Assembly: GCF_958295425.1 (NCBI RefSeq)
Contig: NC_081150.1
Location: forward strand, 6,881,001-6,945,000
Source of the DNA: Solea solea
Lineage: Eukaryota > Chordata > Actinopteri > Pleuronectiformes > Soleidae
Length of the DNA: 64,000 nucleotides
Direction of reading: 5' to 3'
In this document: positions 37,916 through 50,068 of the stretch, one piece after another
How the letters are laid out: each line of letters opens with the position of its first letter
How positions within the stretch are numbered: position 1 is the first letter of the stretch
The notes under the pieces: generated by a model
The model's database searches: none
What the model saw: only the letters and a program-made list of their open reading frames with translations
Told to the model about the DNA's origin: nothing
Position numbers and translations under genes: made by a program

Positions 37916-39306
37916 AGTACAAGCTTAACACGCAAATGAAGAACAAGATAGTCTCTGGTATGCCTAGAGGTACTTAAATACCTTAATACACACAATTAGA
38001 GAAAGATTAATACTTTCTTTGTGGTAATGCCTGTATTAAGTCATTTTTATACATTCATATTCAACGTATTCAACATATGGATTTGGATATTCATTATCAT
38101 GGCAGTTGTTAATGCTTCAAAGCTTTGAAACGTACTGAATCCAGAAAATCTGTTATAGCTATCATTTTAACTTCACGAGAAAAGGTTGATTCTTCTAGTA
38201 ACTGCTGGTGGGGTTAATTAACAATGGACTGATTATGAGTCTACGCTAGTGACACGTTAGCTGACTTTTTGCAATTCATATGTTGTCCATGTCATGGCTA
38301 TCCAACAGTCATTGAATCAGCAATGACTGCAAAGACGACTGAATTTGTAGTTTTCAAGAAACATACAAGTCCACTTGTATTGAAAGGTCTTGTGTCATGT
38401 TAAATATACAGTACTGTGTGTGCAAAAGTCCCTTTATTAGAAGACATCCATAAAATACAGCAAGCATGTATGCAGTTTTAAAATACTTTTCACAAAAATA
38501 ACTGCTCCTCCGGATTAAAGTATTAAGTATTACGAGTGACCTCCCCTTACAGATGATTAATAGCATGACCCTAGCTCTCTTAAACCTGGAGTGGATTAAT
38601 GTTACAGGTAAAACCCATGCTTTCATGTCGCAGATATCTGCTGTGAAAACTGTCTTTTGCAGCAGGTTTATTCAAGACACGCTTGAGCTTTACATACACG
38701 TGTTGAATGAATGTTCAGTCACATTCTATTGTCACAGACATAAAAACAACAAAGTTGGTGGTCTTCCTGTCCTGCACATTCGACTTTAAATAACATTTTT
38801 ACTTTAACCTACAATATAGTATTGCTTCCTAAAAGACGCTTATCTAGTTGCTCTCTTAGGGTCTTGCTTTGAAAAAAATCTTTTTTTTCCTCCTGATTGT
38901 CGAAGAAGGTCTTTTCACGCAGTGTTAAATTGCACAGAAAATATGTTCAGACAGTTGTGTTACCTGCGGTGGATATCAGGTGAGGGTCAGTTCTTACAAT
39001 GAACACTGCAATGGCTAACACTCACAGCTAAAGGTCAGAGCAGATTTCAGCCTTAGATATGGCTGTGCATTGCCTTTGTAGATGTTATTTATTGGTGTCC
39101 AGGGTGGGTTGGGAGAAAAACTGTAGTCACTCTTGTTATTGAAGAATTTAAATATTATGACATCTAAGCAGGACACTCTATGCAGTGTTTGGAGACCGCA
39201 AATGTTTCTAGAAAAGGAAAGCTTTTCCCTGCAGGCAGTTTTTATTAGGTGACATGCACACCAGCACTCATCCTAAAACAAGAATATGTAAACTATCTAC
39301 AATTAA

Positions 39307-39625
39307 AGGTACAGTGTGTACAATTTAGCAGCATTTTATGTTGGAAGTTACACGTTGCAGCTGACGATCCCTCACCTCAGTCTTGCCTTCCTAGTGTGCT
39401 GAAGAATCGTTGTAGCCTTTGGTGAGCATCAAAACACCAAAGATGTTTAGTTTGTCCATTGTGGGCTATCATAAACCTGGAACAGAATGGCTACCTACGT
39501 AGAGCTGGCCTGGCTTCTTCTGGGGCAATGGAAAACAACAATTCATACAATCGAGTAAATGTACTGTTTACCTTCAATTTCTGTCTAAGGGACATCATTT
39601 CATCTACATTTTACACACTGGAGCT
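39307..39625 (-). mobile_element. MITE family B copy 2, TTAA-flanked, 319 bp
   Basis: Begins AGGTACAGTGTGTACAATTT and ends ACATTTTACACACTGGAGCT; the two ends are inverted repeats matching at 18 of 22 positions. TTAA occurs on both sides (39303-39306 and 39626-39629). It lies in the opposite orientation to the copy at 36503. There is no coding capacity. Confidence 0.8.
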
Positions 39626-41329
39626 TTAAAGTAACTTTAAAGGAGAAAGTCTTTTGTTGGAGCGGTGAGTCAAAAACAAAAAAGTAAGGCGTTAAAAGAT
39701 GAAAAGTTCCCAAGCTCTTTTGGATTAGCAGTTCCTGGTGGACTTCAGAGGGCTTTGTTTGCACTTGAGTTTGCTCTTCTCTTTGAATTCTGATTAGAAC
39801 TTCTTTCAGGCACACATGCACAACAGAACACTGAGGATGAAGTGCAGGACATGGCTCTGTTCATTTCCTCCTCTGAGCAACTGGAGTCCATTCACAAACC
39901 GGCAGTTCCGGAAAAAGGGCTTTTGTATCCATTTTGAGCGTTTTGGCTGCTTAGAGGCCCTGCTGCTGCCAACAATGTTCAAGGTGAATCTTGGCGCTTA
40001 AGCCGAGTCTGCCAAGGTAATGGAAGTGACTTAGTGACGGCAGCAGCTTTGTCTGGGCAGCTCAGATGTGGAGCTAACACATCCTGGATTCAAGCGATAA
40101 GCTTAACCAATTATATGGCTTGTAAATGATGTTGATGGAGCTGCAGAATCAACTGAAGAGTCACAGTTAATATAAGCTCACAGTCACTATCTGTGATGTA
40201 CAGGAGTTAGAGTAAATAAAAGGAACACGATGTAATGCAAGTCATTTTTTAAATAAGAAACTTTTTCACACTTGTTTATGTTGCAAGTTTGTGCTGAAAT
40301 CCTTTGAATTCTTTTTTCCCTCATCAACCTTACAGCCTCGAGTGTTCGTGAGTATGATGTGTCAAAATGTGCATACTTAGGTCTCTTGATTACATTCTTC
40401 TCTGCAGAGACTCTTGATCTGTCAGGTCTGGTGAGGACAATCGTTGAACTGTCATGTTCAAGTTTTTTATTTGGTTTAAATTGGTTTGAGCCACTCAAGG
40501 ACATCTGTGGGCGCCAAGCCACTGTGTTGTTACTGTGTGCATAGAGCCATACTCCTGGAAAGGACTGTGGGCCTGAGCTCCTGAGGTCCATTCCTTTCTC
40601 TAAGAATATTTCTATGTTAGGGCTGTTTGTTGTGTTTAGATTGAAAAGTCTCCCTGTCCTTACCTCTGATGCTGCTGCCACCATCATAGTTCATTTGCTT
40701 GATTTTGGGCCAGAACATTTCAGTATTTTCTCTTTCAACTTGAAAATCTCTCTCTATTTATCTAGTCCTTTCACTAAGACGAGGCCAAGTTTCCCTCATC
40801 TTCACACAGGTTTCTCTGTTGCTCAGTTCGACGTGAGTCATCGGGCGCCAAGTGAAGACAGACATGTTCGACTCAATTCAACACATTTTAGCACGAGGCT
40901 GTGATATAAAAATGTGAAAGACTTCAAGGACCTTTGCAGACTTCCTTAATGTACTGTAAATAAATCATTTGACTGAATATCCTCTTTTGTGGGGCAGTGA
41001 AAGAGCTTTGACTCAACCTGTGCTTCATTATATGATTCAAAATGACTCTTTTATAGATCTCCCATGTCGTTAGTCCTTTAGTGTAGCTGTCATCGCCTCT
41101 AAAAAAACTATTGACTTTGCTCAGCCTGGTGTTTAAAGGATAACACCATTGTCATAACATAGTATTCTCCTGGCACCCTTATTAGTTTTCATGAGGGTAA
41201 ACATGTCTTCTTCTTGACACAGTCTGAAACTACAGCTTTTGGATGAGTATAATATTGGTCTGATACTGGCCATTGTACAATATAAATAAATAAATAATAA
41301 TAATCCATACAATCTGTGTGGTACACAAT

Positions 41330-41418
41330 ACCACATGTTGTGTCCACTTGAAGCACTTTGAGTTGCATCGCTTTGCATGAAAAATATAAATTAAATGTGA
41401 TTAATTGATTGATTTAGA
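41330..41418 (+). mobile_element. L2-like LINE 3' tail
   Basis: GAAGCACTTTGAGTTGCAT (about 41350-41368), then TTTGCATGAAAAATATAAAT, then a terminal ATTGATTGATT tandem run. This is the usual ending of fish L2-type LINEs, which have an AGCACTTTGAG...TATAAATAAA tail and a short 3' microsatellite. No coding part remains. Confidence 0.6.
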
Positions 41419-41419
41419 A

Positions 41420-41700
41420 GTGATGTAAATGATAAGATAAGATAGTAATAAATAATAAACATGCATTACCAAAAAAGAAAATTACAATCTAAGAATATAT
41501 TAACACTTAGACTATAAACAATTAGAATGTAAAAAATAGAATGTAGAATGTACATTATAGACAGCAAGATTATACACAGTATGGACTTGATATTTACAGC
41601 ATAAATAGTATATTGATGTATATAATATATTTAATGTATACATGTAGTATATAGTATATAAATAGTAAATGATGAACATTATGTTGCTATAGGTTGGTGA
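41420..41700. repeat. AT-rich low-complexity tract
   Basis: Strongly A/T-rich, with repeated AGAATGTA, TATATA and AGTATATAGTATATA words and very few G or C. Short minus-strand frames here are just Tyr/Ile-rich low complexity. Confidence 0.85.
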
Positions 41701-41751
41701 TAAATGCATCAGCAGTCTTATCCTCAGCTAAATTGTTTGAAAGATGTTAAA

Positions 41752-41839
41752 GACCATATCGTACTGACATTTGGTATTGTAGATACTCAAGGTTGTGTTT
41801 GGTATTGGACAAAAAAGTCGGTATGGAGTCATCCCTAAT
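41752..41839. mobile_element. hAT-like right-end fragment
   Basis: GGTATTGGACAAAAAAGTCG followed by GTATGGAGTCATCCCTAA resembles the terminal part of teleost hAT elements that end in ...AAAAAGTCGGTATCG...GCATCCCTA. It is related in style to 25875-26070. No left end was found nearby. Confidence 0.45.
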
Positions 41840-43435
41840 CATTGGTTAACCTGGTTAACCCGTTCCAAAGCTCAAGGACTGCTTTTATCATTTTATCACC
41901 GCTCAGTAATAAAGCTGAGCTAAAGTTGACAAACCTCAAAGAACACTGATCTTCGGGGACTCATGTAACTGCCTGTTACTGACGTTTCCATTTTCCAGAA
42001 AATTAGAACACAAGTTCAGCTTCGCAGCAGAATGCTAATCTGATTTTACCTTATGGGTTGATTTTCATTTGAAAATGGAATGACATTGTAAAGGTCTTTC
42101 TATTTTTGTTACTTGTAGTTGTTGAGATATAAAACCATGAATGCCATATATGTATTATATGCTACAAGCAGCAAAACTGATACTAAAAGATATACTACAG
42201 GCTGTGTACTTGACCACAAGATCTTCTGGGGAGAATCCCCCTCCTCCCAATCGATAACCTCCCCTCAGTTTTTCTTTACCCACATACGTTTGGACTTCCC
42301 AGCCAAATATACAGTATATCTTAACCTCTACCATCCATTTCTCTCATTAGTCATTTTTTCTCTTAAATGCATTAGACATGGACATTCATTTTTAAGTATT
42401 TTAGGTAGCAGCACAAATGAAACATCACCCTGCAGACAAATAAGACAACAGAAGACCATACATGTATAGTGGATTGTACAACTACACTGTGTACTGTGTA
42501 GTTGTTGTTAGATTACATTCTCATGTACAGTATAGGTTACTCCCAACAAATCGCTTGTATTGACTCACTCAAAGGTGCTCTCTCTCTCTCTGAAAGCAAG
42601 TGAAGAGGTTGATTAAGCGTCTCATTGTGTCCTGGATCCAGGTATTTATAACGTTTATTCTGGCCTATTTCTGGGCCACTTATTCAGAATTGATCTATGC
42701 GGTGTTGATTGATTTGGTCTGACTCCATTCACACAGAATGCAATCTGATATTGAGTGGACATTGTGATGGTGCACACTGACACATGAGTAGGAAAGCAGA
42801 TGATGAAAGGAAGAGTCAATGAAGGAAGAGGGATTTTGCACTGCTTCTCTCTTTAGTCTAGTGTTTTACTCACTCAGACATTGTCAAAAACACCTCTTAT
42901 TTAAATCATAAAACATATGAACAAAGAGTTACATGAACTTTAAAAATTGAGCTCTGAGATGTATACTTAACAGTATTGCTGGTAAATTGATTTTGACTTA
43001 GTGTAATGCAATAGCATGCAGTCAGCTGAAAGGTGTGCCTCATTCTCACCCTCTGTTTGATTCAATTCTGTCCCCGTCACTGTCTGTCATTACTGTCTTT
43101 GGACATGCTGATTACCTCTTCAACACTCCCCGCTCAGACTCATATATTGGTTTTCCCAGCAATAATAACCCTGCAGTGTGCCGAGGTTTTCCCACCTCAT
43201 TTTACACCAGTAATTATTTTCTTGATGAAAACACATTTGCTGCACTTAAGTATTAACAAGTGTTGTGAAAGATGATAACAATCTCATGTTGAGTCCTCCC
43301 CCTAGCAGATTATGTGTTCTGATACCTCACTTTATCACAGCTCAGTAAATAAAATGAGCTTAAGGTGAACCTTGACCATTTGAACCTTTACTGTGAAATG
43401 TCAGAAGGCTATGTATGTACATTATACACCCTCAG

Positions 43436-43458
43436 GCAGCAGCAGCAGCAGTAGCAGC
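43436..43458. repeat. (GCA)n trinucleotide repeat
   Basis: Seven or so CAG/GCA units with one TAG interruption. Confidence 0.9.
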
Positions 43459-46400
43459 CACCACGGTTTTTTTCCAGCGTTTGGAGCTGCTGTTCTGACA
43501 TCTATGATTTGAATAGATTTAAATGTGAAGCAAAGTCCAGGCTGCTGTTGTAGCTGTCAGAGTTGGATATTTGCATGGCCAAGATAGAACTGTCTACATC
43601 AATCCATCAGATTGAGCTTGTTTTTTGGTCTGACAGTGCCAGCAAGCTGAACAGTTGCATCCAGTGCACAGTAGCCATGACAGATTAAGATTAATAAAAT
43701 GTTACCATCAAATTCATCTTTGCCCCCTGGCGTCTAGTGTGAAGGGTATTCTATCATATGGAGATGTCACACATACACTTTTAGACAAGTTTTCCTCAAA
43801 GCTGTTCATGATGTACTCAGTTACACCCATGAAGTGGCAAAGGTCAGTGTGTGAAGAATGAAAAAATAGAACAATAATTGAATCAGGCAGTCAAACCTAC
43901 GCACACTTGGCCACACACTCTATGAGGTGGGTATTATTGTATAAAAATGGCTGGACATGTCAATTCAGAAGGTTTGGCTTATTGTTGAATCCCGATATCC
44001 TAAATGTTACAATCCATATTTTTCTTTCTTTGTAATTCGACATCTGGTCAGACAATTTTTTCAGTCAATCTTTTCTTTCGAAACCACTATGAAGGATTTT
44101 TTGCTCGGCTCACTGGAGCATTTCTTAATTAAATGATGGTTTGAGATCGACATATGGTCACCGGTCAATACAATGTGTGGATCTGTGAGCTGTGTTAGTA
44201 TGGGATGGGATTACTGGGATGACCTGGTGTTTGCTCTGTGGGTCAGAAACCATCAGCCTTTCATAAAAGTATGTAGAGCAGTCAGAGGTGAAGAATTAAA
44301 CTTCTCAGTCACTGATTTTCTCAATTTGTCGTAATTATGCTGTGTTGTTTAAGATCCTACTTTAAATTACAGATACTTTGAGGATTTCAAATTTGGTTAG
44401 TGTTATGAGTCACCAGGTACACCATGAGACTCACTCTCTTCTTCTTTTTCTTCTTCTACTCCCTTCCTTTTACTTCAAACGCCAACCCAGCCCAGTTGCC
44501 ATGACAATCCAACCCATGCAGCTTGTTTTTTGATGCTGCAAAGACCTCAAAACCCTCCCGCTGCTGTCATTTGACTGCCATCGCTGTTCCAAGACAGGTG
44601 GCAGCTTTCCTCACAGAGCCATTTAAAAAAAAAAGGGCATTCATCCAAAAGACTTTGAAGTCCCACTATAGACAAGCTCTTAATAAGAGGAAATGATTCC
44701 TTCCTCATTCATCCCAGGCTTTGACTGCAGCCCCATGTTGTTCATCAGGCTGTTGCTTAACAATCCTGAGTCCAATTAATTTCTTCTCCAAATAAAGATA
44801 GTTTGAGGTTTTGCAGTTTGGTTTGTATGAAACCAGAGACCACATTTGGCTGAGATGATGAGAAGAAGTGAAGGGTTGGTGAGCTGGACATGTGAGCCGA
44901 TAGTGTTACTGAAAGAGGTTGTACTCACTCACAAGTTTAATACACGTTCATGTGCACAGTCACATGTCAGAGTAGTGTGGAGTAACAGATATTCCAGTTC
45001 AATAACCTTACAGTACTTGTCTTGGTATTCCTTAAATTGAAACAATAATTAAATTCCACATTGTGAAAAACAATGAGCTTCCCAAACATAATAATCCTTA
45101 CATAGTAGCAAAGAAACCAAGATGAAATATGTATGAAACGTCCTGTTTCACACCGGGTATTGATTCAGAGGCTGCACACAGAAATATATACTTTTGTAAA
45201 GCAATTAGATTTCTCTTAAATTGTCGGTCTCTGACTGTGAAGCGCAGGTCAGGAGTTCACCCAGTAATAAAGTTTTCTCATTCCCTCTCCTTTCTCTTTT
45301 ATCATCTCAGTCGGTGACCACAGACAAAGTGTTAAAAGACTATTGAAAACCTGAACAGAATGTTTTCAATTATGACTCTTTCTTGTAAAGAACGGTGTAA
45401 AATTGACAAAAGCATTGTTAACTTTGATGGCACAAAACCTCCGCACCTGCAACAGTCACACCGACACCAGCAGCAGTCTGTTTATCCACTGAGAGGTCAA
45501 TGTCACTTTGTGAAACATCTTTTTGGTCATGACGTCACGCAGTAATAATGTTTATAATACTCATATTCATATTCAAAGGGTCTGAATTCTCTGCGACATC
45601 ACAATGTCCCTCTAAGTATAATGATAAAATAGGTTTAAATATGCATTTTGATCTACATAATTAACAAGGTGATCAGTTTCTTGTCCACTTTAAATAACAG
45701 AAAATCACGTAAGACGTAATGTCGCAGGCTTTGAGTCAAGATTAAAATGCTCCGCCTCTCCAGGAACATTTCCTCAGTGTCATGCTTATTCGTCCTCACA
45801 CACAGCATTAATTTTTTAACCCTGTTATTTATATAAAGAGCTGTCATTTCTGTCTCCTGCCTCTCTCTCTTCATGTGAACTAATGCTTCAAACTGGGTTT
45901 TTCCATATTCACTGAAAAGGCCTCGTTAACTTTTATGTAATTTATTTTTGCTGGAGGAATTAGGACGGTGGATGGCTTGCACTCAACTCCCATTTGCTGA
46001 TAAGGCAATTATAGTCCTTTTTGCTTTCAAACAATTTCCTGTGCTTCCCACACATAAACAGAATGACCAATTGTCAAGAAAGTGACTGGAGACAAGAGGT
46101 TTTAACTCCATTCCAGAGAGACAGATGTAGATAGTTAGTGCGGATGATCACAGAGGGCAAAGAGTACATTTTTTTTTTCTGTTTGAGTGTCATGTTAATC
46201 ATTTACAGCTACAAGCTTGTAACAGCAGGCTATATATATCGTCGCTTCACTCTCAGAAACACTCAATTATACTTGTTTCACATTTAGACTTTGCATTATT
46301 GATCGCTTTGATGCAGACTAATCGAAATAATTACATTAAATGTGCTTCTGATATTTAAGAGGGCTGTAATTCCAACCAGCCAGGGGTTTCTGGGTTTTCA

Positions 46401-47048
46401 TGCCACCCTGCTGCTTTTCATTTTAAGCCAAATTCCTTTGTACTCTGCAGCAATTATCTTGCTGCTGTCTCTCCATTTCCAAGTGTTCGTGTCAGAAAGC
46501 GTATTAACGACGCACAGAGGGACTCATTTCGGTCTTTATTGCAGGTTATTAACATCTCTACATACACAGAGTGAGTGAAAGTTGTTGAGGAAAAAAAATC
46601 TAAGAAATCTAAGCCAAAGATTAAGTGCAAGAAGGAACATTTCCCTTAGCAGAGAGCTGTTCAAACCACAACCCTCTGACAGACTTGATTAGGCTCAGTA
46701 AATGCTTTACCCAGGCTTTTAATCCAATATCACAGTGTTATGAGTATCTGGCAGATGTGACCTCAATGTTTTTCACTGATAAATATAGTGTTGAAGTGAA
46801 TTCAGTTTTCAAGTTTTCTGCCAAGCAGTCGCCCTGTTGTCCGTCACTGGATCTCACTCAAACTCCCCTCTTCCTCTCGCTGTTCCATTTCCACTTGAGC
46901 AACTAAGTGTGTCACATATGTGGGTCAGTCGACTTTCTTTAAAGTCAATTCACTTTGGTGGAATGATAAGAAGACATCAAATTTAAGCAGCTTGAAGGTG
47001 CTCTGGGCCAAGGCAAGAGGCATAGCAGTCTGCCATACTTAAAATACC

Positions 47049-47070
47049 AGAGAGAGAGAGAGAGAGAGAG
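47049..47070. repeat. (AG)n microsatellite
   Basis: Eleven AG units. Confidence 0.95.
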
Positions 47071-48414
47071 TTACATGATGGGAGAGAGAGCTTATTAGAA
47101 AACAGGAAGACGTGGAGAATAATGCTTTTAATCAGTGCATTAGCAGAAACTTGAGGCTAGGGTTGTTGTGAAAGCTTTTTGCCTCATTTCTCCTCATTGT
47201 CCTTTGCTCTCATATCTGCGGCTTTGTGCTCTAATTTCTATCAAATGCTTTTAGGAACCATAGCAAAAACACATAATTGCCAGTGGTTTCTTTGACAGGA
47301 AAGAAGAAAGGCAAATAGCTTTAGTGGAGCAGTGGGTTTTGAGTGCAGCTTGACCAATAGTTAAACTGCTTTTGTATCTTATTGTTTGGCAATCATCTCC
47401 TCTGTGGTAATGAAGATTTATCTTACTGGAAAGACCTGCATTAATAGGAGTGCGTCTCCTCCTGGTGTAATACTTGTTTTGCCACTAAGCTTTATCATTT
47501 GGAGAGTTCAGTCATTCATTGTCCATTACATTTGCATTAAAAGCAGTTTATCTGAACAGCAGCAACTCCAGCACCGACATTTAACTGGCACAATGCAATC
47601 GGAATCAGTCATCATCAAACCTAACAATTAGATAATATCTAAAATTTGAACTTTTTGGCTAAGTCAGCCTTCAGTGGTCGTGGTGGAATTTTATTATTGG
47701 AACAACATGATTCAGAATGTGTGATTTTGGCAAAATGTCTTCTGTAAAAGTTGGCCACTTTGGATTATGAACAGTATATCTATATTTTAATTTATTATCT
47801 AAATGGCAATGTTCATATTTTCAACATGTAACATATTCTACAGTATATCATGGCAGGAGGTATTAGCATTGACTAGTTGCAGCACAGAACTGTATTTAAA
47901 GTCATTTAGAAGCAGAGTCACCGTTGAATAGTTCTTCCACAAAAGAGAATTTACCTTTTTATATTTCATTGAATGTATCACCCAGTTGCAGTTCTTTTAT
48001 AACTACATTTAAGTGAAGCTTCAACAAGTATCTGCTGCTGCTACTGCTGTGTTTGCCTTTAATCACCAGAACTGACATTTTCTCAGTATAGGTTTGTGGG
48101 TTTTGTTCTTGTGAAACTGTTCAGTTTAAATCATAAAAATGATATAGCACACGTACACAATATTTATACATTCATGTATACTTGTTGGAGCCCTATTGCA
48201 CATATTCGCTATTGAATAATTAGCTATTTACTGTTTACATTGGTCACTGAGTCAATCAAATTTGGCAGTTTTTAGCTTTGGATTCAAGGCAGCGTTCTGT
48301 CCTCTGTCCCCCACATGATTGAATGTTTTCTTGTAGTCGTTCAGATCTAACTGTTCAAGTTTAAAATAAAAAACAGATGTATGAAGGGAGAAGGAATAAC
48401 AATCACAGAGTGAG

Positions 48415-48440
48415 AAAGGAAGGAAGGAAGGAAGGAAGGA
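48415..48440. repeat. (AAGG)n tetranucleotide repeat
   Basis: Six tandem AAGG units. Confidence 0.95.
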
Positions 48441-49078
48441 TCTTCAAGAAGTAGGGACAGTCACAGAAAAGTAGAGGGGAAACGCTTTTCCTCCTCCAAG
48501 ACAGAGAAAAGTGCATTTCTCTCAATGTCCACCTTGTCTTGACCTCGAAGGACCCATGGGTTGCTCTTACAAGGTGTCTAAATGAGGTGATGTGAAAGTT
48601 GAGAGCCAGAACATTACTAGATCTGCCACTGCCAGTGGAGAGGACTGGCACAAGCACTCACAGGCACTCTGATCACTTTCAGACAAAAGGCTCTTACACT
48701 GAGATGTGGTGTGGTCACCAGTGTACATGATGTCCATTCTTTAAAAAACTGGATATGTATTAGTAGAAAACAGTTGCCTACAAAGGCAGTCTAAGTATTT
48801 AGTAGGAGAGCAAGGCTCTTGCTAAAAGTACATAAAAAGATTCTCAAAAAGGAAATAATTTTTTATGATTACACACTCATACAAACATTCTTATGGGTAT
48901 AAGCCCTCCTAATGTCCAAGCATGGAAGTGTGAGTTAAACATTGTTAAAACATGAAGGATTTGTGGATTAGGCCTGAAAAGCTGCTGGAGCAATTTTAAT
49001 CTTATGAATACATAATATAACAAAGCACATGTTCAAACAATGAGAATTTTGTCGAGTGAAAGCATATCAACCAGCAAA

Positions 49079-49108
49079 TCTATATATATATATACAGTGT
49101 ATATATAT
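49079..49108. repeat. AT-rich near-palindrome
   Basis: Two TATATA arms around a central ACAGTGT, forming a near-palindromic tract that could extrude a cruciform. Confidence 0.9.
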
Positions 49109-49346
49109 CTATTGGTTTTCATTCATCCTCTCTGGGGATTTTATGCGTGTTTTTATTTGTGCTTAAGCGTTCCTGCATATGAATGAGAGTGTGTGACACG
49201 CGCCACGACTCTGACAATGATTTCAGATGTTCCACTGCAGGAGATTAGAGCCTGAAGGAAGTCATTCCGATAGAAGAGCCTATACGAAGAGGGTGACGAG
49301 GAGTAAGGACAGGAGAAGACTGAGGGAGGGATGATGGTGGTGCCTG

Positions 49347-49348
<2 letters not shown>

Positions 49349-49403
<55 letters not shown>
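49349..49403. repeat. (GT)n microsatellite, about 27 units
   Basis: A long pure TG tract, among the longest in the window. Confidence 0.98.
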
Positions 49404-49404
<1 letters not shown>

Positions 49405-49970
49405 AGTCAGCAGGGGATCAGACAAGATGTGAACTGTCATCCATCATCATGAGAGCTTCTGTTAAGATTCAAGCAGATGGGGTGAAGGATAGAGGAAGGC
49501 AGGATAAGTAGGAGCCTTTTCCCTTCAAGGAGAGAAAAGGTGAGAGGAGGGACACGGAGCTGCATGTCCAAGGCAGCAGACGCATAGATGAGGACACAAT
49601 AAGTGAGGGACAGTAGAGGGACATTAAAGCAAAAAATCCTGCCAGGAGCACAACTCAGTCAGCGAGAGCGATGAAGAACAAGAGAGGATGATAGACAGAT
49701 GAGGAAAGCAGCTTTGCTTTCTCTGTCATCCCACTCAGTGCTGTTATCTGTCCGAGCGGAGTGGGCTCGCTCTAGTATCCCTCACTGTGCTCCATCCGTC
49801 ACTATGTGTGAGTCTGTGTGTGTGCGTGTGTGTCCAAGATGTGATTGGTCTTGCATGCTCCAAGGAAAATGGTGACCAGTGTGAGCTGACAAACCGGTCA
49901 CATCATCACTTTCAGACCCGGAGTGCTTATACTGACTCAACACAGACTGCAGACTGATGAGCAGATGGAG

Positions 49971-49973
<3 letters not shown>

Positions 49974-50015
<42 letters not shown>

Positions 50016-50035
50016 TGTGTGTGCATGTGTGTGTG

Positions 50036-50067
<32 letters not shown>

Positions 50068-50068
50068 C
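49974..50068. repeat. Long compound (GT)n tract, 95 bp
   Basis: Alternating purine-pyrimidine sequence for 95 bases: mostly TG, with GCGC, GCAT and GCG interruptions that keep the alternation. Long frames across it on both strands are translations of the repeat. Confidence 0.98.

Noticed and set aside
40187..40687. 166-codon open frame on the minus strand in intron 2
   Set aside because: No domain, signal or family resemblance. A few frames of this length are expected by chance in 64 kb of six-frame sequence. A translated search or conservation of codon structure would be needed to revive it.
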